The notes under the pieces: generated by a model | Databases searched by the model: none | What the model saw: only the letters and a program-made list of their open reading frames with translations | What the model was told of the DNA's origin: nothing | Made by a program: the position numbers and the translations under genes | Shown here: positions 1-5,321 of the stretch, one piece after another | Layout of the letters: the number at the start of each line of letters is the position of its first letter | Position numbering within the stretch: the first letter of the stretch is position 1 | From: Candidatus Aenigmatarchaeota archaeon | Lineage (GTDB): Archaea; Aenigmatarchaeota; Aenigmatarchaeia; Aenigmatarchaeales; Aenigmatarchaeaceae | Direction: 5' to 3' | Assembly (NCBI GenBank): GCA_018221065.1 | Contig: JAAOXY010000008.1 | Location: forward strand, 1 to 5,321 | DNA length: 5,321 nt

Positions 1-618
1 ATCATCAACATTACGAATATTATCATCTCTCTTAAGGTCATCTATAAACTGTTGCTTATCAACAACAGAAAGATTGCATTTGTTTATCAAAGCTTTTGTA
101 GTCAATCTTGATTTTTCAAATTTATCTATTGCTAATAACTGATCTATCTTCTTCATTCTCTGTCCTTTAGGTATTGTCAAGAACATATCTATTTGATTTT
201 GTTCAGAATAAATAGCTCTAGTAAATAAATCATAATTTATTTTCAATACTCTTTCTATCTCATCAGTTACCTTTGTTGATTGTGGTGATTCTACTAATCG
301 TCCATCTTTTCTCAACTCAGCAGTTGATCTACCATTGATTATCATTCTCTTTACATTCCACTCAGAACCATCTATATTGAATGCCAAATCAACAGAAGCT
401 TCTTGTTTTAACTTGGGTTTCTTCATTACTACATCTGCTAATTTTATTTTCTTACTTTGTAATGCAGGAAATGTTCCAAATAATGCAAAACACATTCCAT
501 CAAGTACTGAAGTCTTTCCTGCACCCATTTTTCCTATAAAACAATTAGTACCTTCTGAAAATACTAACTCTGTATCTAGATGAGATCTCCAATTGTTTAA
601 CTTCAATTTTGTTATCAT
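1..618 (-). CDS. rad50: Rad50 DNA repair ATPase, N-terminal part (runs off left edge)
   Basis: This is the N-terminal 206 codons of Rad50, the SMC-like ATPase that clamps DNA and drives the Mre11 nuclease in double-strand-break repair. The protein opens with MITKLKLNNWRSHLDTELVF, the usual first strand and R-x-H segment of Rad50/SbcC. The Walker A P-loop follows at residues 29-37 (GKMGAGKTS; K35 and T36 bind the nucleotide) and leads into LDGMCFALFG. The Q-loop lies near residues 134-144 (RAIYSEQNQID, Q140), followed by the helix leading to the coiled coil (KKIDQLLAIDKFEKSR). The coiled coil, zinc hook, signature motif and Walker B should lie beyond the left edge, since family members are usually about 850-1000 residues. 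The start ATG (618-616) lies one base after the mre11 stop, which points to cotranscription and coupled translation. Only a weak Shine-Dalgarno-like GAGTGA precedes it. Oddity: Met31 replaces the Asn usual in the GxNGxGK Walker A of this family. The visible frame has no break. Confidence 0.95.
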   Translation of the reverse strand, partial: MITKLKLNNWRSHLDTELVFSEGTNCFIGKMGAGKTSVLDGMCFALFGTFPALQSKKIKLADVVMKKPKLKQEASVDLAFNIDGSEWNVKRMIINGRSTAELRKDGRLVESPQSTKVTDEIERVLKINYDLFTRAIYSEQNQIDMFLTIPKGQRMKKIDQLLAIDKFEKSRLTTKALINKCNLSVVDKQQFIDDLKRDDNIRNVDD

Positions 619-619
619 A

Positions 620-1813
620 TTATTCACTCTTTTTACCAATCAAAAGATTATAGATATTTTCAGTCTCTCCATTAACTAGCATTTCAAACATTTCTTCAAC
701 ATTAAGACCACAATTAACTTGTTTCAAATTTTCTTGTAGAATCCTAAGCCCCTGTTCCTCAGGAGATAACTTTTGCTCTCTAAGTTTATTTATTAATTCT
801 ATTTGCTCTTCCAATTTCTCAGCTTTTAATTTCTTTGTTATCTTAACTATAGCTTTACCAGAATATCTGTTCTCTAACTCAGAAAAATTAGGCATGGTCA
901 TCTCTTTTGGAACAATACCTTTTATTTTAAACACAGCTATTGGTTTCGGTTCTATATTCGGAAGACTATTCAACTTACTTTCTATCATTGGAACTATATC
1001 ACTACTAAAATCAAATTCTGACCAATAGATATTTCTCTGTTTCTCTAACGGTATTGACAATAAAGAACCATCATATTTGTATATTGATTTTTTTGCATTC
1101 ATCTCATGTTTATGCAAACTTGTATAAGTTGTACTTCCAGCAACAAGAATCGTACCACTCTTCAATGGTTTCTGTTCTGTCCAATGAATATGACCAAGTA
1201 TGTATAGATCAAAACCATCAGGAAAATCTTCTAATTTTATTGTTGGTGGATCTAATGGAGAATAAATATAAGGATCAACACTTTGATGTATCATGAGTAT
1301 ATTTTTCGCACCTTCTATTGGTCTAGGATTCCATCTAGAAAGAACATCACCTGCATATCTTTCAGGAACACCGGACATACCATGTACAGCAACTTTCTCA
1401 CCATTAACATCAAAAACAGCAGTTCCGCAATGAAGATGTATAAGCAATCCAGCATGTTCTAATGCTTGAATTGGATTCACCATATATTTTGTTCTTCTTT
1501 CATGAGTACCGTGAATAGATACTATAGGAACTCCTCGCAAAGCCAAAGGAGATATATCCTCTTTCCTCTTATTAACAAGATCAACTAATTTTGTATTTGT
1601 AGGAATATGTTGTGCTTTACTAAGTATTCTTGCAGTTTTAGCAAATATTTCAGGTCTCGGTACTCTAGAATCAAAAAGATCTCCAGCTATCAAAATTAGA
1701 TCAGAATCCATACTTTTTTCTATAGATTCATTTAGCGCTATGAAGCTATCTTCCCCCCTTTCTTCTCCATATGCAAACCCACAATGACAATCTGAGAATA
1801 TTGAGACTTTCAT
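620..1813 (-). CDS. mre11: Mre11 double-strand-break repair nuclease
   Basis: This is a 397-residue Mre11/SbcD-family manganese-dependent nuclease, the partner of Rad50 in DNA end resection. The metallophosphoesterase motifs are in order: D8-C-H10, G44-D45-L-F-D48, H101-G-T-H104-E, H176 in MIHQSVDPY, and G207-H208-I-H210. These supply the metal ligands and the catalytic His (H104). Residues 1 to about 240 form the phosphoesterase core. About 245-330 should be the capping domain. The charged helical tail (about 335-397, rich in Glu, Lys and Leu) is in the place where Rad50 binds in relatives. Length and layout are normal for archaeal Mre11. Two positions are unusual: Thr103 stands where the family normally has Asn (GNHD/E), and Asp48 stands where Pyrococcus and human Mre11 have His, although as I recall bacterial SbcD also has Asp there. 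The gene is first in an operon with rad50 and divergent from proS. The start is set by its position next to the 38-bp promoter gap and by the N-terminal strand MKVSIFSDCH. Confidence 0.97.
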   Translation of the reverse strand: MKVSIFSDCHCGFAYGEERGEDSFIALNESIEKSMDSDLILIAGDLFDSRVPRPEIFAKTARILSKAQHIPTNTKLVDLVNKRKEDISPLALRGVPIVSIHGTHERRTKYMVNPIQALEHAGLLIHLHCGTAVFDVNGEKVAVHGMSGVPERYAGDVLSRWNPRPIEGAKNILMIHQSVDPYIYSPLDPPTIKLEDFPDGFDLYILGHIHWTEQKPLKSGTILVAGSTTYTSLHKHEMNAKKSIYKYDGSLLSIPLEKQRNIYWSEFDFSSDIVPMIESKLNSLPNIEPKPIAVFKIKGIVPKEMTMPNFSELENRYSGKAIVKITKKLKAEKLEEQIELINKLREQKLSPEEQGLRILQENLKQVNCGLNVEEMFEMLVNGETENIYNLLIGKKSE

Positions 1814-1820
1814 ACCTCAG

Positions 1821-1828
1821 ATATATAT
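1821..1828 (+). promoter_or_regulatory. TATA-like box of proS
   Basis: The sequence ATATATAT is centred about 27 bases before the proS ATG at 1852, the expected TATA-box position for a leaderless archaeal transcript. The upstream flank (ACCTCAG) is only a weak match to the purine-rich TFB recognition element. Transcript-end mapping would settle it. Confidence 0.5.
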
Positions 1829-1834
1829 GCTACG

Positions 1835-1848
1835 AAATATTAATATTT
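1835..1848 (-). promoter_or_regulatory. TATA-like box of mre11, a 14-bp perfect palindrome
   Basis: AAATATTAATATTT reads the same on both strands. Its centre is about 28 bases upstream of the mre11 ATG (1813), where an archaeal TATA box for a leaderless transcript should lie. It ends only 3 bases before the proS start codon, so a protein bound here could affect both genes. It may simply be a TATA box, since AT-only sequence is easily palindromic, or it may also be a repressor site. Confidence 0.45.
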
Positions 1849-1851
1849 GAT

Positions 1852-3303
1852 ATGTCAGAGGAATTAGGTCTTACAATAAAGAAAAATGAAGATTTCGGCA
1901 AATGGTATCTTGAAATAATACAAAAAGCCGAGATTATGGACATCAGATATGGCGTAAAAGGCTTCCCAGTATACATGCCAACAGCCATGACTGTAATAAA
2001 ACAAATAGAAAATATGCTTGAAAAAGAACTCGAAAAAACAGACCATAAACCAGTATCATTTCCTGTAGTAATTCCTGAAAAATATATGACAAAAGAAGAA
2101 AAACATATCAAAGGATTCTGTGATGAAGTATTCTGGGTAACTCATGCAGGCAAGAAAAAACTCAAAGAAAGAATATGCTTACGACCAACTTCTGAAACAG
2201 CAATGTATCCATTATATTCTCTGTGGATAAGATCACATTTACATCTTCCAATGAAACTCTATCAAACAGTATCTGTATACAGATATGAATCAAAAATGAC
2301 AAAACCTCTGATGAGAGGAAGAGAATTCAGATGGATCGAAGCTCATACTGCACATAAGACATACAAAGATGCTGAAAAGCAAGTAAAAGAAGATATGACA
2401 ATATTTGAAAATGTTGTTGTAGACAAATTAGCTTTACCTTTCATGCTGTTCAAAAGACCAGATTGGGACAGATTCGCTGGTGCAGATGTTAGTTATGCTT
2501 ACGATTGTATTTTACCAGATGGCAAGATTTTACAAATAGGAACAACACACAATCTTGGTGAAAATTTTGCAAAACCTTTCAGCATAGAATATATGGATCA
2601 AAACGGAAAGAAAAAATATGTTAATCAGACATCATTCGGACCTGGAATAGCAAGAATATTTGGTGCTATAATTTCTGTTCATGGTGATAACAAAGGTATG
2701 ATACTTCCACCAGAAGTAGCTCCAACACAAATAGTAATAGTTCCAATTTACGCAAAGAAAACAAAAGAATTCAAAACAGACATACTCAAAAAGGCAGCAG
2801 AAGTTTATGGAAAATTATCAAAAAATTACAGAGTATATCTAGATGATAGAGAACGATTTACTCCTGGTTACAAATTCCATGACTGGGAACTAAAAGGAGT
2901 TCCACTAAGAATAGAAATAGGACCAAATGACATAAAAAACAAAAATCTTGTCCTTGTAAGAAGAGATACATTGGAAAAGATTATAATAAAAGAAGGCGAA
3001 CTTGAAACAAAGGTAGTCGAAGCGTTCTCCGATACTTTTTATGAATTACAGAAAAGAGCACAAAAGCTTTTAACAATAGAAGACGTTAAAAATTATTCTG
3101 AATTAAAAAAGAAATTAAAGAATGGTGGTATATACAGAATAGAATTCTGTGGAAATGAAAAATGTGCTGATAAGATAAAGGAAGACACAGGGGCAGAAAT
3201 AAGAGGAACTTTATTTGGAAAAGAAGAAAAGGTAAAGAAAAAGAAATGCGATATCTGCGGAAAAAAAGCTTCTATAATTTCTTACGTAGGAAAAGCCTAC
3301 TGA
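1852..3303 (+). CDS. proS: Prolyl-tRNA synthetase, archaeal/eukaryotic type
   Basis: This 483-residue class IIa aminoacyl-tRNA synthetase attaches proline to tRNA-Pro in the cytoplasm. From the ATG at 1852 (MSEELGLT) the domains are in order. The catalytic core contains the motif 1 region (about 30-75, YGVKGFPVYMP), R111-P-T-S-E-T (substrate loop), motif 2 (V142-Y-R-Y-E146 through GREFRWIEAHTAH at 156-168), and motif 3 (about 260-290, with R268, ending HGDNKGMILPPEVAP). An HGTP anticodon-binding domain spans about 293-400 (IVIVPIYAKK; TPGYKFHDWELKGVPLRIEIG). The C-terminal domain has two Cys pairs (C433/C438 and C466/C469), probably zinc-binding, and the chain ends in Tyr483 as in many archaeal-type ProRS. 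There is no bacterial-type editing insertion. An in-frame ATG at 1771 would add 27 residues inside mre11 with no family similarity, so 1852 is preferred. Oddity: motif 3 (SFGPGIARIFGA) is one residue longer than the usual archaeal form. Confidence 0.98.
   Translation: MSEELGLTIKKNEDFGKWYLEIIQKAEIMDIRYGVKGFPVYMPTAMTVIKQIENMLEKELEKTDHKPVSFPVVIPEKYMTKEEKHIKGFCDEVFWVTHAGKKKLKERICLRPTSETAMYPLYSLWIRSHLHLPMKLYQTVSVYRYESKMTKPLMRGREFRWIEAHTAHKTYKDAEKQVKEDMTIFENVVVDKLALPFMLFKRPDWDRFAGADVSYAYDCILPDGKILQIGTTHNLGENFAKPFSIEYMDQNGKKKYVNQTSFGPGIARIFGAIISVHGDNKGMILPPEVAPTQIVIVPIYAKKTKEFKTDILKKAAEVYGKLSKNYRVYLDDRERFTPGYKFHDWELKGVPLRIEIGPNDIKNKNLVLVRRDTLEKIIIKEGELETKVVEAFSDTFYELQKRAQKLLTIEDVKNYSELKKKLKNGGIYRIEFCGNEKCADKIKEDTGAEIRGTLFGKEEKVKKKKCDICGKKASIISYVGKAY
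3220..3267 (-). terminator. T-rich tracts downstream of the surface-protein gene (inside proS)
   Basis: On the minus strand, about 30 bases past the TAG stop of the surface-protein gene, there is a run of seven T (3267-3261), followed by a longer T-rich stretch down to about 3220. Archaeal intrinsic termination relies on U-rich tracts without a required hairpin, so this is a plausible terminator. The same bases encode the Lys-rich segment of the ProRS C-terminal domain, so the composition may be due to coding alone. Confidence 0.35.
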
Positions 3304-5321
3304 ATTCCTAATCTTTCTTTTATTTTTTTCTTGTATTTTCTCAACAAATACATCAGAATCAATAATAACAATAATAATAACAGCAACAGTAAGTCTACTG
3401 GGATACTACATTCATTCAACAAGTTGAATTTCAAATTATCTTCTTGTACTTTATTACCAACTTCATTAAACCATTCTACTCTAACGTCATATTCACCTTG
3501 TGGCATACCACAAAATATTCTACCAGGAACATACAACCACTTTCTTACAGATAATCTAGGAACTGCTACTGCAAAACTCTTGTAATGATATATTTCTTCT
3601 CCTGAATAGATTGTTACAAATATTTCTCTCTGTATTCCAAGTTCAGTAGGATTACTTATTGTAAAGTTCATTGGTATGTCATTGTAGACATTAAGGTTGA
3701 TTGGAATCTCTGCAAGATGGGTTATGTTCGCTGTTGGTGTCACTTCTTCTATTGGTACAGGTAATAATATTCCTGGACCGCCTTGTCCTGCAGCTGTCGG
3801 TATTATTGCTGGTTCACAAAGATTGCCAATACTGTCACCATCAGAATCTATTTGATCAGGATTCCAATCATTTACACAATTATCACAAGAATCTCCAACA
3901 CCATCAAAATCAGTATCAAGTTGTGAAGGATTGTATCTATCTAAACAATTATCACAATATTGTGTATTGTTAGGTGCCCACAATGTTTGTAATATTCCAT
4001 CTGTAGCTCCATCAGCATCCCAATCAGCTTTTTGACAGTTCCACCTCGTTCCATTAGGAGTAACACCTTGACTGTTTATGTTATCACACATAAAGAAGAA
4101 CTTTCTTGTTGATACGATATTGTCTCCATCACTATCAGCAACATTTGTTGTTACCCAATAAACACCATCTGTTGCTGGTGTGTTCGTTGGAACATTAAAC
4201 TCTGCATTACAATAAGCAGTATTAGAACTTCCTGTTTGTGCTATTGTATTTTGGTATATAATATTGGTATCATTAAGTATCTTTACAGTACAAGATCCGC
4301 CCCAAGTATCTCCTGAAGCTGTTATGAAAGATGAATCCACATCAATATCATCAAGATCTTGTTTTGAAAATACTTTGTTCAAATCATTATTATGCACTTG
4401 CACTGGCAATATATTCAAAGTAAAACTCGTACTCATTGCACTTCCAGTATTATCTGGTTCATCAACAGCCCAGACATCAACATCATAATAACCTTCTTGT
4501 GTAAGAGTTGTTTCATAAATACAATCAGTTTGAAGTAATGAAGTTGTACCATTTATTCTGAAATAACAACCACAAATGTTAGAACCACCGGTACCAGCAT
4601 CACTTGGTATTGCTCTTATTCCTATGTTTTCGCCATATTTTATATTAGCATAACTAGTGGAATTTAACGGTTCTATCTCTATCTTTGTTATTGTTGGAGG
4701 TTGATTTTCATAAATTCTCGTCTGAACATTTCCATTTCCTTGACCACTTGCACTCTGTGACAATACTGGGAACGTTTCTACCATTAAAGGGGTACTACTA
4801 TTCAATGTCATCGTCACTGAAAGATCTAATGTGCTCACAGATGTATTATTTTGCAATATCAATACTCCATTTGCAAATGTTTTTGTGAAACTTGAAGCTG
4901 ATGGACCACTCAATGTTATATTACTTGAATCAATCACAAATGATATATTATTTGATGGATATTGTCCTAATACTAAAGATACTGCTGAACCTGAAAGTGA
5001 TTGCAAATCAGTAAATCTTATTATGAAATCATCATCAATATGCATCCTATTTCTATACACAGCAAATATGTCACCTGCAGGATTAAGAGTAAATGAAGTG
5101 TTTGAAGGTATTGTCAGACATGACCCTGAACCCCATGAAGCTGCACATGTACCTACACCCCAACAAGCAGAATCCAAACAATCTATTATTCCATTCACAT
5201 CATTATCATAATCATCATTACAATAAGCAGATTCAGAACCACATGTTTGTCCATCAGGACCTATCTGTCCTGAACAAGAAGCATCTGAACAATCTGCTCC
5301 ACTTGAACCATCATTATCAAA
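3297..5321 (-). CDS. Large Cys/Asp-rich surface protein with TSP3-like repeats and C-terminal membrane anchor (5' end beyond right edge)
   Basis: An uninterrupted frame of 674 codons enters from the right edge and ends at TAG (3299-3297). No specific family name can be given. In order (visible residues): two D-N-D repeats (1-16 and 38-53), a beta-rich segment (about 60-205), an Ig/cadherin-like domain (about 208-308, PPTITKIEIEP to DVWAVDEPDNTG), a second such domain (about 325-412), two tandem thrombospondin type 3-like repeats (457-502), a Pro/Gly/Ala linker, a third beta-sandwich-like domain (about 530-637), and a membrane helix with 11 consecutive Leu (about 642-660) followed by a basic tail RKYKKKIKERLGIQ. 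The Asp-rich loops suggest calcium binding, and about 13 N-x-S/T sequons suggest glycosylation. The expected topology is a large outside part, one C-terminal anchor and a short cytoplasmic tail. A GTG at 5198 is in frame but internal, since the repeat pattern continues upstream of it. The end overlaps proS by 7 bp. The role is unknown; adhesion or cell-envelope structure is a guess. Confidence 0.92.
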   Translation of the reverse strand, partial: FDNDGSSGADCSDASCSGQIGPDGQTCGSESAYCNDDYDNDVNGIIDCLDSACWGVGTCAASWGSGSCLTIPSNTSFTLNPAGDIFAVYRNRMHIDDDFIIRFTDLQSLSGSAVSLVLGQYPSNNISFVIDSSNITLSGPSASSFTKTFANGVLILQNNTSVSTLDLSVTMTLNSSTPLMVETFPVLSQSASGQGNGNVQTRIYENQPPTITKIEIEPLNSTSYANIKYGENIGIRAIPSDAGTGGSNICGCYFRINGTTSLLQTDCIYETTLTQEGYYDVDVWAVDEPDNTGSAMSTSFTLNILPVQVHNNDLNKVFSKQDLDDIDVDSSFITASGDTWGGSCTVKILNDTNIIYQNTIAQTGSSNTAYCNAEFNVPTNTPATDGVYWVTTNVADSDGDNIVSTRKFFFMCDNINSQGVTPNGTRWNCQKADWDADGATDGILQTLWAPNNTQYCDNCLDRYNPSQLDTDFDGVGDSCDNCVNDWNPDQIDSDGDSIGNLCEPAIIPTAAGQGGPGILLPVPIEEVTPTANITHLAEIPINLNVYNDIPMNFTISNPTELGIQREIFVTIYSGEEIYHYKSFAVAVPRLSVRKWLYVPGRIFCGMPQGEYDVRVEWFNEVGNKVQEDNLKFNLLNECSIPVDLLLLLLLLLLLILMYLLRKYKKKIKERLGIQ
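3313..3340 (+). terminator. T-rich tract just downstream of proS
   Basis: Ten bases after the proS TGA begins a T-rich stretch that includes seven consecutive T (3323-3329). This fits an archaeal oligo-U terminator for proS. The same bases, read on the other strand, encode the Lys-rich cytoplasmic tail of the surface protein, so the tract may serve both purposes or be purely coding. Confidence 0.45.
3342..3398 (-). other. Transmembrane anchor segment of the surface protein
   Basis: This stretch encodes VD, eleven Leu, ILMY and LL, an uncharged helix of about 17-19 residues directly before a strongly basic tail (RKYKKKIKER). This is the standard layout of a C-terminal stop-transfer anchor, with the basic side facing the cytoplasm. 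Confidence 0.85.
3360..3392 (-). repeat. Imperfect trinucleotide repeat encoding 11 leucines
   Basis: Eleven leucine codons in a row use TTA, TTG and CTG only, with TTA six times. On the plus strand this looks like an imperfect (TAA/CAA/CAG) tract. Changes in copy number would stay in frame and lengthen or shorten the membrane helix. Confidence 0.8.
3816..3884 (-). repeat. Thrombospondin type 3-like repeat, unit 2
   Basis: This is a 23-residue unit starting DNC and ending NLC, with N-P-D-Q and D-S-D-G-D-S-I-G-N in between. It matches the unit immediately before it in position of Cys, the N-P-x-Q motif and the Asp ladder that binds calcium in TSP3 repeats. It is followed by a Pro/Ala/Gly-rich linker. 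Confidence 0.8.
3885..3953 (-). repeat. Thrombospondin type 3-like repeat, unit 1
   Basis: This is a 23-residue unit starting DNC and ending DSC, with N-P-S-Q and D-T-D-F-D-G-V-G-D in between, directly joined to the second unit. The Asp/Gly spacing is that of calcium-binding TSP3 and OmpA-linked repeats. Asp-rich loops just upstream (DSDGDN and DWDADGATDG) may be related degenerate sites. Confidence 0.8.
5163..5210 (-). repeat. D-N-D/Cys repeat, second visible unit
   Basis: YDNDVNGIIDCLDSAC aligns without gaps to the unit at the window edge, sharing D-N-D, D-C, one further Asp and the final Cys. The D-N-D-x-N-G-x-x-D-C pattern resembles EF-hand-like or dockerin-like calcium loops seen in archaeal and bacterial surface proteins. 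Confidence 0.75.
5274..5321 (-). repeat. D-N-D/Cys repeat, first visible unit
   Basis: FDNDGSSGADCSDASC matches the second unit, 63 bases per protein step of 37 residues away when counted with the spacer (spacer SGQIGPDGQTCGSESAYCND and one D). It begins exactly at the window edge, so more copies may lie further upstream. Confidence 0.7.

Larger units (their letters stand above)
1814..1851. promoter_or_regulatory. 38-bp divergent promoter region between mre11 and proS
   Basis: This is the whole space between the mre11 and proS start codons and is entirely AT-rich in its centre. It contains two TATA-like elements, each centred about 27-29 bases upstream of one of the two start codons, listed separately. 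That spacing matches archaeal promoters in which transcription begins at or next to the start codon (leaderless mRNA). proS has no Shine-Dalgarno sequence, which agrees. In front of mre11 a GAGGT (1814-1818) abuts the ATG with zero spacing and is probably not a working ribosome-binding site. The promoter assignment is inferred from position and base composition. Confidence 0.6.

Noticed and set aside
335..583. An 82-codon plus-strand frame opposite rad50
   Set aside because: It is antisense to the Walker A region of rad50, with no domain similarity and no promoter-like sequence.
1814..1818. GAGGT as a ribosome-binding site for mre11
   Set aside because: It abuts the ATG with no spacer, which is too close to pair with 16S rRNA while the start codon is in the P site. 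A leaderless transcript fits better.
1771..1851. An in-frame ATG at 1771 that would extend ProRS by 27 residues
   Set aside because: It lies inside mre11, the added residues do not resemble the ProRS family, and the ATG at 1852 has a well-placed TATA-like box and a typical archaeal ProRS N-terminus.
1830..2111. A 93-codon minus-strand frame overlapping the proS start and the promoter gap
   Set aside because: The Phe/Ile/Ser-rich product is what the antisense of AT-rich Lys/Glu coding sequence gives, and it would cover the mre11 promoter.
5196..5198. GTG as start codon of the surface-protein gene
   Set aside because: The frame stays open for 41 more codons to the window edge and those codons encode a matching D-N-D repeat, so the GTG is an internal Val codon.
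4831..5211. A 126-codon plus-strand frame opposite the surface-protein gene
   Set aside because: It is antisense to a long, well-supported gene, has no recognisable domain or start signal, and such frames arise from the biased composition of the repeats.
1..5321. tRNA, rRNA, CRISPR, insertion sequence or prophage features
   Set aside because: No cloverleaf with CCA or T-loop sequence, no spaced direct repeats, no transposase or integrase frame and no terminal inverted repeats were seen. Nearly every base is accounted for by the four genes.

Overview
The window is AT-rich and densely coded, with four protein genes, no RNA genes and no mobile DNA. It most likely comes from an archaeon, plausibly a small-genome DPANN-type lineage; this lineage guess is an inference. 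The evidence is an archaeal/eukaryotic-type prolyl-tRNA synthetase with a C-terminal Cys4 domain, an Mre11-Rad50 pair of archaeal type, a promoter gap that looks leaderless with TATA-like boxes, and a large Cys/Asp-rich surface protein with D-N-D repeats, thrombospondin type 3-like calcium repeats, many N-glycosylation sequons and a C-terminal membrane anchor.

Layout: the minus strand from 1813 down to the left edge carries mre11 (620-1813) followed after one base by rad50 (616-618 is the start codon; the gene runs off the left edge, 206 codons visible). A 38-bp gap (1814-1851) separates mre11 from the divergent proS (1852-3303, plus strand). proS converges on a large minus-strand gene (3297 to beyond 5321), and the two stop-codon ends overlap by 7 bp. 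The surface-protein gene is open at the right edge, so its N-terminus and any signal peptide are not visible.

How the genes work together: Mre11 (nuclease) and Rad50 (SMC-like ATPase) form the DNA double-strand-break processing complex and are almost certainly cotranscribed and translationally coupled. proS is a translation housekeeping gene that shares only the compact divergent promoter region. The surface protein is functionally unrelated, and its role is unknown beyond being an anchored, probably calcium-binding and glycosylated exterior protein.

No clearly new system is visible. The points most worth a second look are non-consensus residues at normally conserved positions in both partners of the Mre11-Rad50 complex (Thr for Asn in the GNH motif, Asp at the exonuclease-linked His position, Met for Asn in Walker A), a motif 3 in ProRS with bacterial-like spacing, a mirror-arranged divergent leaderless promoter in 38 bp, and an 11-leucine membrane anchor encoded by a trinucleotide-repeat tract.
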